From assembly GCF_022012395.1 (NCBI RefSeq), contig NZ_JAKLTQ010000002.1, positions 186,001 to 250,000 on the forward strand: DNA of 64,000 bases. The letters are read 5' to 3'. This DNA is from Arthrobacter hankyongi (GTDB lineage Bacteria > Actinomycetota > Actinomycetes > Actinomycetales > Micrococcaceae). Each line of letters begins with the position of its first letter. Position 1 is the first letter of the stretch. Below, piece after piece: positions 1 through 8,103 of this stretch. The position numbers were made by a program, and so were the translations under genes. The notes beneath the pieces were generated by a model. It had not been told where the DNA came from. It saw only the letters and a list, made by a program, of their open reading frames with translations, and did not search any database.

Positions 1-716
1 GTCAGCCGGTGGGCGGTGTCTTCATCGTCGGCGGCGACGATGTTCAGCGCCAGCATGGTGTTGCGCTGCGCCGTGCCGAAGGGCGTGGATTGGAAGCTTT
101 CGCGATGGGCATCCAGTGCAGCGACGGCGGTGCCGGGATTGATGAAGCCGGCGAAAGCGTAGCCGAGCCCCAGGCTGCCGGCCAGTGCTGCGCTGTTGCC
201 CGAGGAGCCCAGGACCCACACGTCGGGAACGGTTTCCATACCGGCGGTGAGGTTGATCGGGGAGAAGGGGTGGTCCGGTCCGAAGCCGTGGTGGTAGTAG
301 GCAAGGATTTCCTGCACCTGGTGGGAGAAGTCATCCTGAGGGCGGGAGTTCCGGTCACGGCGCAGGGCTGCGTCGATGAGCGGGCCTGCGGTGGCCCGTC
401 CCAGGCCCAGATCGATGCGGCCGGGTGTGAGGGCTTCCAGCTGCAGGAAGCGTTCGGCGATGCTGAACGGGCTGTAATGGTTCAGCAGCACAGCCCCGGA
501 GCCGACCCGGATCCGTTCGGTTTCACGGGCGGCCAGGGCGATCAAGCTGACCGGATCCTGGGCTGCGTATCCCACCGTGTGGTGGTGCTCTGCGTACCAG
601 ATGCGCTCATAACCGAGTTCGTCGGCTTCACGTGCCGCACGGACCGCGGCGTGGAGCGCCTCGCGTTTCGATCCGTTGTGGGCCACCGGGGCCAGTTCCA
701 CCAGTGAATACTTCAT
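1..716 (-). CDS. LLM-class flavin-dependent monooxygenase, 3' end cut by window edge
   Basis: The frame is open from an ATG at 716 leftward to the window edge (about 238 residues seen). It begins MKYSLVELAPVAHNGS and contains YAEHHHTVGYAAQDP, then RIRVGSGAVLLNHYSP and PGRIDLGLGRA. These are typical of the luciferase-like TIM-barrel family that uses reduced FMN to oxygenate small substrates. The start overlaps the stop of the upstream monooxygenase by four bases (ATGA), so the two are probably translationally coupled. The substrate cannot be read from the sequence. The partner gene is of the NtaA/DmoA subgroup, which suggests chelator, sulfur or xenobiotic substrates (inference). Confidence 0.88.
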   Translation of the reverse strand, partial: MKYSLVELAPVAHNGSKREALHAAVRAAREADELGYERIWYAEHHHTVGYAAQDPVSLIALAARETERIRVGSGAVLLNHYSPFSIAERFLQLEALTPGRIDLGLGRATAGPLIDAALRRDRNSRPQDDFSHQVQEILAYYHHGFGPDHPFSPINLTAGMETVPDVWVLGSSGNSAALAGSLGLGYAFAGFINPGTAVAALDAHRESFQSTPFGTAQRNTMLALNIVAADDEDTAHRL

Positions 717-2053
717 GATGCTGCGCCCACGTGCTGTCCGTACCCGGCGGGCAGCCCGTTCTGACGGGGGATGCCCAGATGATCCCGCAGTGTGGTGCCG
801 GCGTATTCGCGCCGGAACAGGCCGCGTTCCTGCAGGATCGGAATCACTTCATCGACGAAGTGCTCCAGCCCGTCGGTGGCATCCGGGTTGATGTTAAACC
901 CCTTGCCCACGCCTGCTTCATGCCACCGCTGCAGGATGTCAGCGACCTCGTCCGGAGTCCCCAGGGCCACGGGATGGTAGTTCATGGTGCCGTGGGCCAG
1001 GATGCGCCGCACCGTGAGCCCTTCCCCGGCCAGTTCCAGCGCCAGGGGAGAGCGCGGATCTGCCGGATTGGCCCGGGCGTTCTCCAGCAGGCTTTGGTGC
1101 ACCGGCTTGTCGATGTCCTCGATGGAGAGCGGAACGCCGATCTGCTGGCCGAGATAGGCCACCTTCGTCTCCAGGTCGCCCAGTGCGTCGAGCTGTTCGC
1201 GGCGTTCCAGAGCTTCCTTCCGGGTCGAGGCGACGGAGGTGATGATTCCGTTGAAGACGGTCATGTGATCCGGGGACCGCCCGTAGGTCGAGGCGGCCTG
1301 TGCCACTGCCGCGGCATGCTCGACTCCGGAAGGGATGTCGAAGGGATTGTTGTAGACCGCGTTGGCGAACCGCCCGGCCAGGCGCAGGCCGTTGAGTCCG
1401 CCACCGGCCTGGAAGACCACCGGCTGCCCCTGCTCCGAGGGCGGCAGTCCCAGCGGGCCGCGGCTGGCGACATGGCGGCCGGCCAGTCCCACCGGGGTGA
1501 CGCGACTGGCGTCAGCAAACCGGCCGGCCTCCTTGTCCATGATGAGCGCATCATCTTCCCATGAGCCCCACAACGCCATGACGGCAGCAATGAACTCATG
1601 GGCACGCTCATACCGCTCCCCCCGGCTGGGCACACCGGTGCCGTAGTTGAGCAATGCTCCCGGATGCGACGTCGTCACGGCGTTCCACCCCGCCCGGCCC
1701 TGGCTGACCAGATCCAGTGCCCTGAACTGCCGCGCGACGGTGAACGGGTGATTGAGCGTCGTTGACGAGGTGGCCACCAGGCCGATCCGCTCGGTTTCCC
1801 GCGCCACCGCCGTAAGGGTGACGATCGGCTCCAGGGCCTGCTGCGGCGGCGCCGTTGCCACATCGGTGCTCAACACCGGCGTATCGGCGAGGAACAGCGC
1901 GTCGAACCTGCCCCGCTCAGCGGTCTGCGCGGCCTTGACGAAGACATCCGCATTGATGAAAGAGGCGGGATCGATCCCCGGCCAGCGCCAGGCCGCCGGT
2001 TCGAGACCGTACCCGGAGATGAGCTGCACCGTCAGGTGCATCTGTCTGGTCAT
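713..2053 (-). CDS. LLM-class flavin monooxygenase, NtaA/SnaA/DszA-like
   Basis: 446 residues, the usual length of the NtaA/SnaA/DszA/DmoA subgroup of FMNH2-dependent monooxygenases. Visible family signatures are GRFDALFLADTP near residue 50, LVATSSTTLNHPF near 115 and LDLVSQGRAGWNAVTT near 135, with PVVFQAGG further on. A separate flavin reductase would supply FMNH2; the SsuE-like gene at 32324-32818 is distant. It is the first gene of a leftward pair and is divergent from a TetR gene. Its predicted promoter has two copies of a CGGAG-N5-CTCCG palindrome. The substrate is unknown. Confidence 0.9.
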   Translation of the reverse strand: MTRQMHLTVQLISGYGLEPAAWRWPGIDPASFINADVFVKAAQTAERGRFDALFLADTPVLSTDVATAPPQQALEPIVTLTAVARETERIGLVATSSTTLNHPFTVARQFRALDLVSQGRAGWNAVTTSHPGALLNYGTGVPSRGERYERAHEFIAAVMALWGSWEDDALIMDKEAGRFADASRVTPVGLAGRHVASRGPLGLPPSEQGQPVVFQAGGGLNGLRLAGRFANAVYNNPFDIPSGVEHAAAVAQAASTYGRSPDHMTVFNGIITSVASTRKEALERREQLDALGDLETKVAYLGQQIGVPLSIEDIDKPVHQSLLENARANPADPRSPLALELAGEGLTVRRILAHGTMNYHPVALGTPDEVADILQRWHEAGVGKGFNINPDATDGLEHFVDEVIPILQERGLFRREYAGTTLRDHLGIPRQNGLPAGYGQHVGAAS

Positions 2054-2095
2054 GGGCGTGCGTTCCTCTTCAGAAGTTTGGGATCAAAGACTAAG

Positions 2096-2144
2096 CGGAG
2101 GTAAGCTCCGTTATGAGCATACGGAGAGGGCCTCCGGTTGACAG
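2096..2144 (-). promoter_or_regulatory. Twin-operator promoter of the flavin monooxygenase pair
   Basis: Two copies of the palindrome CGGAG-N5-CTCCG lie at 2096-2110 and 2122-2136, centres 26 bp apart. Read leftward, CTGTCA (2139-2144) and TATGCT (2116-2121) form a -35/-10 pair with 17 bp spacing. The second palindrome fills the spacer and the first falls near the expected start point. This is the layout of repression by the adjacent TetR-type regulator (inference). Confidence 0.6.
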
Positions 2145-2171
2145 ACTCGCGGTATTGAAAGAGGTCGATCG

Positions 2172-2738
2172 ATGTCAACGTCCCGAACGATGCGGGCGGA
2201 TGCACGCAAAAACTACGAAGCGCTCATCAAAACCGCCCGCAAACACCTCAGCAGCCAGGGAGTCACCACATCGCTGGACGCCATTGCCCGTGAAGCCGGC
2301 GTCGGCGTAGGAACGCTCTACCGGCACTTTCCCGACCGGGACCATCTGATCTTCGCGGCCTTGAACGCTCAGGGCGAAGAACTGCGAACAGCCGCCGATC
2401 TCATCCGGTCAGCAGAAACGGGCCTTGAGCGGTTGGAGCGGTGGCTGGCCCAGGTACAGAACTACCTCAGCTCATACCAGGGGCTTCCCGACTCCATTGC
2501 CCAGGCACTCGAATCCGGGGACAAAACCCCCCTGGCCATCACCTGTCAGGAGATCATCGAGATCACCGACGGGATTCTCGCCGATGCGCAGCAAGAGGGC
2601 ACGGTGCGACCGGGCATAAAAGGGCAGGATCTCTTCGAAACCACGCTCATGACCGCCTGGCTGATATCCCAGGAGCCGGAGCGACAACGCGGGCTCGGCG
2701 GAGTAGGCGAAATCCTCCGGCACGGATACCGAAGCTAG
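2172..2738 (+). CDS. TetR/AcrR-family transcriptional regulator
   Basis: 188 residues. The N-terminal helix-turn-helix is clear around residues 30-56 (SLDAIAREAGVGVGTLYRHF), followed by an all-helical ligand domain with a tail of the SbtR type. The ATG is preceded by AAAGAGG seven bases upstream. It is divergent from the flavin monooxygenase pair, and the intergenic region holds two identical palindromes, so it probably represses that pair and perhaps itself. The inducing ligand is unknown. It is the only recognisable transcription factor gene in the whole window. Confidence 0.92.
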   Translation: MSTSRTMRADARKNYEALIKTARKHLSSQGVTTSLDAIAREAGVGVGTLYRHFPDRDHLIFAALNAQGEELRTAADLIRSAETGLERLERWLAQVQNYLSSYQGLPDSIAQALESGDKTPLAITCQEIIEITDGILADAQQEGTVRPGIKGQDLFETTLMTAWLISQEPERQRGLGGVGEILRHGYRS

Positions 2739-2816
2739 AAACACGACCTGCCCCGTCCCGCGTTCCGCCGAAGCTCAGCGAAGGCCGCTACCGGCGAACA
2801 GCATCCTCTACCCGTG

Positions 2817-3625
2817 TCATCGGCAATCACCTGTAAACGACAAACCGAGCTGTGAAAACCACCAATCGACGCCAAAAGTCAGAGTTGGAGAGTGGCCGCG
2901 GTTCTTGGTGATTTTCCGCAACTGGTAGTTCAACGTCTCGATGGCGTTGAGATGACCTTGCGCATGGCCGGTGGGAAGGCCAGGAACGGGATGAACCGAA
3001 CCTTCTTGCGGTCCCCGTAGGCGACGAACCGTATTCCAGGAGCGGATCAGCACGCACGTCTGGACGGTCGCTTCGCCCAGGAAGGTGGCCTTGGATGGCC
3101 TCCGGAAGCCGATGAACGGCTCACAGCAGGCGATCAGCGCATCCTTCACCCCGCGGTTTGCCAGTTCGGCGCAGACCCCGGCCCAGAATCGCTCGCGAGC
3201 GAGAGGTGCACCCATCGTTCCCTCGCTCTCCTGGACCCAGATGCCTTGTCACGTGCTTGATGCCGTCGAGGTCCACGGCCGCGGCGATGTGTGCGGCCTT
3301 GTTTTTGACATGGACGCGGTCGCGGATCTTCACCACGATGGCATCCAGATACAGGATCGGGTAGATCTCATCCAACGGCCTCGATTGCCAAGCCATGACC
3401 TCCTCGAGGACCTCGTCGGTGATCTTCGAAATGGTCTCCCGCGACAGTTCGGTGCCGCTCGGGGACTCCAGATGGTTGGCGATATCCCTCACCGTCATCC
3501 CCACCGGCGTAGAGGCTGATGATTGCCTCATCCAGGACGCCGGTGCGCCGCTCTTCCTTGGGCACCAGTCGGATCGCACACGTTCTGACCTCTACGACTA
3601 CCTCGCTGCCTAGTCAAATATGAAC
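2817..3625 (-). mobile_element. Decayed IS256-family transposase remnant
   Basis: Pieces of an IS256-type (Mutator-like DDE) transposase are readable leftward in changing frames: RTGVLDEAIISLYAGG near 3540, then MTVRDIANHLE through LDAIVVKIRDRVHVKNKAAH to about 3250, then FWAGVCAELANRGVKDALI to about 3080, and finally NAIETLNYQLRKITKNRGH near 2900. Frame changes occur near 3500 and 3245. The first third of the enzyme is missing and there is a deletion before the NAIETLNYQLRKITKNR block. It cannot make an active transposase. No convincing terminal repeats or target duplication were found. Confidence 0.85.
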
Positions 3626-3670
3626 AAGCCCCTGGCCGCCTAATCCCGGGCAAACTAACGGAGATTACCG

Positions 3671-4642
3671 CTAGACAGCGCGGTAAAATCGGCGCGTGCC
3701 GCTTCTCACCAGTGGCATTCCCTCCAAGACGAAACGATTCCAAGACGGATTGGTCACGGTCATTATTCTCAAGTCGCTGAAGGCTGCGACTGAATCCAGT
3801 TGCCAGGTCGATTGCACTTCGGCCTCAGTGTACGCATGATCAACGGTGCGCCAACGGTGAAGCAATTTCGCCCCGACGTCGGCCAGCGGCGGATCGTAGT
3901 CCCGTTCGAGCAAATCGATGTAGGTGTCAACATCTTCGAGGGCCGTGCGCGCGGTGATCGTGTAAAGGATGGGAAATGGCTCCGACGGGATGTTGGGGGG
4001 TGACTGCGCCGGCTTGAGTTTGAAGGGGTAAGTCAGGATCTTAAGAGACCGTGCGTCTATACCAAGGCGCTTAAAGCCCTCCAGACTCGAGCAAGCGATC
4101 CCTTCCGCCGTTTTCAGATAGTGGTTCAGGGCCGCCATGTCAGTGAACCCTTGTTCCCAGACATGAGTCCAGTTCAAGTCTTTAGTCGGAAAACGCCATG
4201 CCACATTGTCGGGAGAGAATACCGAGGCCGCCATGCCTTCGCCCTGTGCAGCCAGCGTTTCCAGCATCGAGGTGTCGGTCCCCTCGGGCAGCTTCATGAG
4301 CACCACTCGTCTAACGCCCTCTTCGAGCCGCGGAACGGAATCGGGCAACGTGTAGCGCGTGGTGTCGATGTCATGCGCCAGGCTCTCGGGACTGTCGGCA
4401 ATCAAGTAATTGTCGAGGGTGGCCATGTGGTACGGATGCACCATGTACGGTCCGGTATACGTTTCCTCATCGACGAATGTCATTTCCCAAACCACAGTTC
4501 TAGTGTCGAGGTCGACGCCCGCAGACGAGTCCAACAAGCCGGAAATAAACCTATCCGAGTCGCTTAAGGCTTTGAGAAATTCATCTATCCTTTCCTCGGT
4601 CGCACCAGGATTCAACGGCATGACGTAGAATCGTCGGATCAT
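3671..4642 (-). CDS. Orphan protein with three Dabb/ABM-like repeats
   Basis: 323 residues with no signal peptide or membrane span. Three weakly similar units of about 100 residues can be seen (roughly 1-100, 108-205 and 215-320). Units 1 and 2 carry a W-E-x-x-F-x-D core followed by a hydrophobic stretch (VVWEMTFVDEETY, HVWEQGFTDMAAL); unit 3 carries a looser version (TWQLDSVAAF). This resembles ferredoxin-like Dabb/EthD/monooxygenase folds, but the assignment is tentative. GGGAG stands ahead of the ATG. By eye the gene is less GC-rich than its neighbours and sits beside the IS256 remnant, which suggests acquisition by transfer. No function is proposed. Confidence 0.7.
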   Translation of the reverse strand: MIRRFYVMPLNPGATEERIDEFLKALSDSDRFISGLLDSSAGVDLDTRTVVWEMTFVDEETYTGPYMVHPYHMATLDNYLIADSPESLAHDIDTTRYTLPDSVPRLEEGVRRVVLMKLPEGTDTSMLETLAAQGEGMAASVFSPDNVAWRFPTKDLNWTHVWEQGFTDMAALNHYLKTAEGIACSSLEGFKRLGIDARSLKILTYPFKLKPAQSPPNIPSEPFPILYTITARTALEDVDTYIDLLERDYDPPLADVGAKLLHRWRTVDHAYTEAEVQSTWQLDSVAAFSDLRIMTVTNPSWNRFVLEGMPLVRSGTRRFYRAV

Positions 4643-4740
4643 TCTGTGGTCTCCCTTGTTCCAAACAACGTCGTTACTTGTTCACCGCTACCGATGCGAC
4701 TTTGTCGTCTCACCACCGGAGAGGCGCCCGGGTGCTGGAT

Positions 4741-5724
4741 CTAGAGGGTCGCCAGCCGCGGGACGGACCGGGCCGCGCGGATGGAGGATCCCAACTCGGC
4801 GCGGAGGGACCCCGTCGAACCGAGCAGGTTCTCCAGCACCAGTGCCCGCCGCAGGTAACGGTGGAAATCGTGTTCCTGGGTGAAGCCCATGCCGCCCAGG
4901 AGTTGCTGGCAGTTTTCCCGCGCCGTCCGCAGGAACCTCCCGGCCAGGGTTTTGGCCAGAAGGCATGAGAGCACATCGGTGGATTCCTCGGCAGCGTCAG
5001 CGGCCAAAGAAGCGGTCTCCTGCCAGACCCGCACGTCGGCCAGCTTGTGGCGGACGACCTGGAATCCAGACAGCCGCTGGCCGAATTGTTCGCGGGACGC
5101 GGTGTGCTCCACGGCGAGGCGCAGCATTGCCGCGCCGACTGCGTTCATCTTGAAGGCCAGCGCGAGATGCCCGGCGGCCCGGACCGCCGTCCATGCCGTG
5201 CCGGGTTCCCCGGAGGCAACCACGGCGCCGGCGGGCACGGACCAATTAGCGTCGAGCTGTGCCCAGCCCGACTCGGCGTCGATGCCTTGGCCGGCGGCGG
5301 GCCATGTGCCCTCCCACGGTCCGGCGACCAGCGCCGGCTCTCCGTCCAGCAGCACCGGTGCCACGACGGTTTCCGGGGCGGCGTCCCGCGCGGCGACGAT
5401 GCCGCGCAGCGTCATCTTCAGGATGCCGCCGTCGAGTGTGGCCGTGCTGGTCGGTACCGGCGATGACAGTGCCGGATAGACAAAAGCGGTGTCCGGTCCG
5501 GGTTCGAGGCCCGCGGCCTTGGTGCAGACGTCGTCCAGTAGCGGCAGGGCGACCAGATGCTCGCCCAGTAGTGGAAAAACGATGCCGGCGGCTTCGGCAG
5601 GCTCCTCGTCCAGCAGGTCCAGCCAGCCGAATTCCTCGAGTGCCTCGCGCAGCTGCGCGGCGGGGGTGGAGTCGATGGTCTTGGCCAGGCCCTCGCTGAA
5701 TGCCTGCTTCTCAAACTCGTCCAT
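4741..5724 (-). CDS. Acyl-CoA dehydrogenase, small/beta-type subunit
   Basis: 327 residues, shorter than classic acyl-CoA dehydrogenases. The C-terminal half is the recognisable part: SREQFGQRLSGFQVVRHKLADV and LLGGMGFTQEHDFHRYLRRA. It starts three bases after the stop of a full-length acyl-CoA dehydrogenase. Such pairs in actinobacteria (the FadE/ChsE type) form alpha2beta2 enzymes that share one FAD site across the interface, and they act on bulky CoA esters such as steroid side chains. Operation as a heteromer with the 5728-6891 product is inferred from this family pattern. It would reduce the electron transfer flavoprotein. Confidence 0.88.
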   Translation of the reverse strand: MDEFEKQAFSEGLAKTIDSTPAAQLREALEEFGWLDLLDEEPAEAAGIVFPLLGEHLVALPLLDDVCTKAAGLEPGPDTAFVYPALSSPVPTSTATLDGGILKMTLRGIVAARDAAPETVVAPVLLDGEPALVAGPWEGTWPAAGQGIDAESGWAQLDANWSVPAGAVVASGEPGTAWTAVRAAGHLALAFKMNAVGAAMLRLAVEHTASREQFGQRLSGFQVVRHKLADVRVWQETASLAADAAEESTDVLSCLLAKTLAGRFLRTARENCQQLLGGMGFTQEHDFHRYLRRALVLENLLGSTGSLRAELGSSIRAARSVPRLATL

Positions 5725-5727
5725 GGG

Positions 5728-6891
5728 TCAGTCCTTCGGAAGGCCGAGCACGCGGTCGGCGATAATGTTTCGCTGGATTTCGGCCGTCCCGCCGTAAATC
5801 GACGACGCCCGGGAGTATAGGTATTCCCCGCGCCAGGAAGCCGCGCCGGGGTCCTCGCCCAGCAGGATGCGGCCGGGCATGGCCTCCACGGCGGCGTCGA
5901 AGAGGTACTTCTCCGCCGTAGACATGAGGATCTTGTCGAACGAGGGCAGCACCCCCGGCGACTCGCCTCGGTCCAGGGTCCGCAGGGTGCGGCGGGAGAG
6001 CAACCGGAGCCCGTAGATGAGTTCGAAAGCCTCCCCGGCGACGGCGGCATCGAGGCCAGGTGCCTCGTCCACCAGTGTGCCCAGGCGCCAACCCATCCAC
6101 GCCTGGCGTTGCCAGGCTGCGGCTCCGCGCTCATTGGCCAGCACGAACATGGCCACGGCCCAGCCGCCGTTGACTTCGCCCAGGGTCCTGGTCTTCGGGA
6201 CGACGACGTCGTCGAAGTAGAGGCTGCAGAACTCGTCGTCGCCGGCAATGCTCGGCAGCGGCCGGACCTCGATTCCGGGAGTGTCCATGTCCAGGACCAT
6301 CGCGGTGATGCCCCGGTGCCCGGAGCCCGGCTCGCCGGTGCGGGCCAACAGCACGCACCGGTCAGCGAACTTGGCCCAGCTGGTCCAGATCTTCTCCCCG
6401 TTCAGGCGCCACGAGTCGCCTTCATCGGTGGCCCGCAGCCTCAGCGAGGCAAGATCGCTGCCGGCGCCGGGTTCGGAGAATCCTTGGCACCATTTCTCGT
6501 CACCGCGCAGCAGGCGGGGAATGAGTTCGGCGGCCAGCTCCTGCGGGGCAAAACGCGCGACGGCCGGGCCGAGGACCTCCTGGGTGGCGAAGGAGAAGGG
6601 CGGGGGATAACCGGCCGCGGCCAGCTCTTCGCTGATCATCCCCCGCAGGCCCAGGGTTCCGCCGAGACCACCGAGGTTGGCCGGCCAGCCCAAGCGGATC
6701 CATCCCGTGTCGTAGAGGAGTCGCTGCAGCTCGGAGAGCTTGGCGAAGACGGAGTCCATGTCGCCGTGGAGCCCGCGGAATTGGTTGAGCCGGTCGGCAT
6801 TGTCAGCGATCCAGGTGACGAAGGCCTCGCGAACTTCCGCCAGGCCCAGCGAGGCCAGGCTCTCGACGTGGGTTGGGGATGAGACGGTCAT
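5728..6891 (-). CDS. Acyl-CoA dehydrogenase, large/alpha-type subunit
   Basis: 387 residues with the standard N-terminal helical, middle beta and C-terminal helical domains. The flavin-binding middle domain shows WCQGFSEPGAGSDLASL and GEKIWTSWAKFADR; the C-terminus ends in IYGGTAEIQRNIIADRVLG. The usual EGT catalytic position reads GGT, as in actinobacterial FadE proteins whose base lies elsewhere or whose partner subunit completes the site. It is followed after three bases by the small subunit. It probably introduces the alpha,beta double bond into the acyl-CoA made by the racemase/ligase steps of this operon. Confidence 0.92.
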   Translation of the reverse strand: MTVSSPTHVESLASLGLAEVREAFVTWIADNADRLNQFRGLHGDMDSVFAKLSELQRLLYDTGWIRLGWPANLGGLGGTLGLRGMISEELAAAGYPPPFSFATQEVLGPAVARFAPQELAAELIPRLLRGDEKWCQGFSEPGAGSDLASLRLRATDEGDSWRLNGEKIWTSWAKFADRCVLLARTGEPGSGHRGITAMVLDMDTPGIEVRPLPSIAGDDEFCSLYFDDVVVPKTRTLGEVNGGWAVAMFVLANERGAAAWQRQAWMGWRLGTLVDEAPGLDAAVAGEAFELIYGLRLLSRRTLRTLDRGESPGVLPSFDKILMSTAEKYLFDAAVEAMPGRILLGEDPGAASWRGEYLYSRASSIYGGTAEIQRNIIADRVLGLPKD

Positions 6892-6937
6892 GCTCTATTG
6901 CTCCTTTGGGCGGGGTATTTCGACGAATGACCGGCGG

Positions 6938-8062
6938 TCACCGGAGGGCCTGCTCGTGGTCGACCTCCGGCACCCACACAGATAGTACGTCCACGACGGC
7001 GGAGTTCCGGACCGGGGTACCGTTCGGAACACCGGCCGGCGTGCGCGAAAACCGCGGGGCGGGAGCGGGCTGGGCAATTCCATCCACGTGGACGAAGGCG
7101 GCACGCTCACGGGCATGGGGGTGGTGCGGGGCGTCCGGGGGCGCCAGCACCGGCGCCACGCAGGCATCCAGGTCCGCAAACACCTCGACCCACTCGTCGC
7201 GGCTGCGTGCCTTAATGCACCGGGCGAATACGCTTCGCAGTTCGGGCCAGCCCTTCCGGTCATATTGTGCCGGCAGACCGGCAGGGTCGAGCCCCAGCCC
7301 GGCCAGGAACTCGGCGTAGAAGCGCTTCTCCAAGGCTCCCACGCTCAGGAAACCGCCGTCGGCGGTCTGGTACACGTCGTAGAACGGGGCGCCGCTGTCC
7401 AGCAGGTTCGTGCCGCGCTCGGACCGCCAGGTCCCGGACCCGATCATGCCGTGGATGGAGGCGGCCAGCAGTGAACTGCCGTCCACCATGGCCGCGTCCA
7501 CCACCTGTCCGGTTCCGGAGGATCGGCGCTCGTAGAGGGCCGCCAGGATGCCGAAGGCCAGCAGCATGCCTCCGCCCCCGTAGTCGCCGACCATGTTTAT
7601 CGGCGGGACCGGGGGCTCACCGGTCCGGCCGATCGGCTCGAGGGCGCCGGAAAGGGCGATGTAGTTGATGTCGTGGCCTGCCTTGCCCGCCATGGGGCCG
7701 GACTGGCCCCACCCGGTCATGCGGCCGTAGACCAGCCGGTGGTTGGCGGCCAGGCAATCGTCCGGTCCCAGCCCGAGCCGTTCGGCGACGCCCGGCCGGA
7801 ACCCTTCGACCAGCACGTCGGCCCCGCGGACGAGCTGCAGCACCTGGTCGCGTGCGGAGGGTTCCTTCAGGTCCAGCTCGATCGAGGTGCGTCCCCGGGT
7901 GAGGGGGTCGATGGGGCGGGGGCGTCCGTTCGACGGTTCGGCGGTTCCGGGCCGGTCGATGCGTACGACATCGGCTCCGAGGTCGGCCAGCATCATGCAC
8001 GCGAAGGGTGCCGGGGCGGCGCTGGCGATTTCGAGGACTTTCAGGCCCTGCAGAGGTCCCAT
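6938..8062 (-). CDS. Alpha-methylacyl-CoA racemase (CaiB/BaiF class III family)
   Basis: 374 residues, close to the M. tuberculosis Mcr length. All three racemase catalytic residues can be placed: His130 (GHDINYIALSG), Asp160 (NMVGDYGGGG) and Glu245 (VGALEKRFYAEF). This separates it from ordinary family III CoA transferases. It epimerises 2-methyl-branched acyl-CoAs so that the S form can be taken by the acyl-CoA dehydrogenase encoded next to it. It lies 46 bases upstream of the dehydrogenase pair on the same strand. The complete triad makes the racemase call strong; the chain length of the substrate is not known. Confidence 0.93.
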   Translation of the reverse strand: MGPLQGLKVLEIASAAPAPFACMMLADLGADVVRIDRPGTAEPSNGRPRPIDPLTRGRTSIELDLKEPSARDQVLQLVRGADVLVEGFRPGVAERLGLGPDDCLAANHRLVYGRMTGWGQSGPMAGKAGHDINYIALSGALEPIGRTGEPPVPPINMVGDYGGGGMLLAFGILAALYERRSSGTGQVVDAAMVDGSSLLAASIHGMIGSGTWRSERGTNLLDSGAPFYDVYQTADGGFLSVGALEKRFYAEFLAGLGLDPAGLPAQYDRKGWPELRSVFARCIKARSRDEWVEVFADLDACVAPVLAPPDAPHHPHARERAAFVHVDGIAQPAPAPRFSRTPAGVPNGTPVRNSAVVDVLSVWVPEVDHEQALR

Positions 8063-8103
8063 GGTGAACCTATCTTTCTCTTAGGTGTCCCGGCAGGACG
8101 GGG

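Noticed and set aside
2138-2143. TTGACA as a -35 box for the tetR gene
   Set aside because: No acceptable -10 lies 15-19 bp downstream; the same bases serve better in the opposite promoter.
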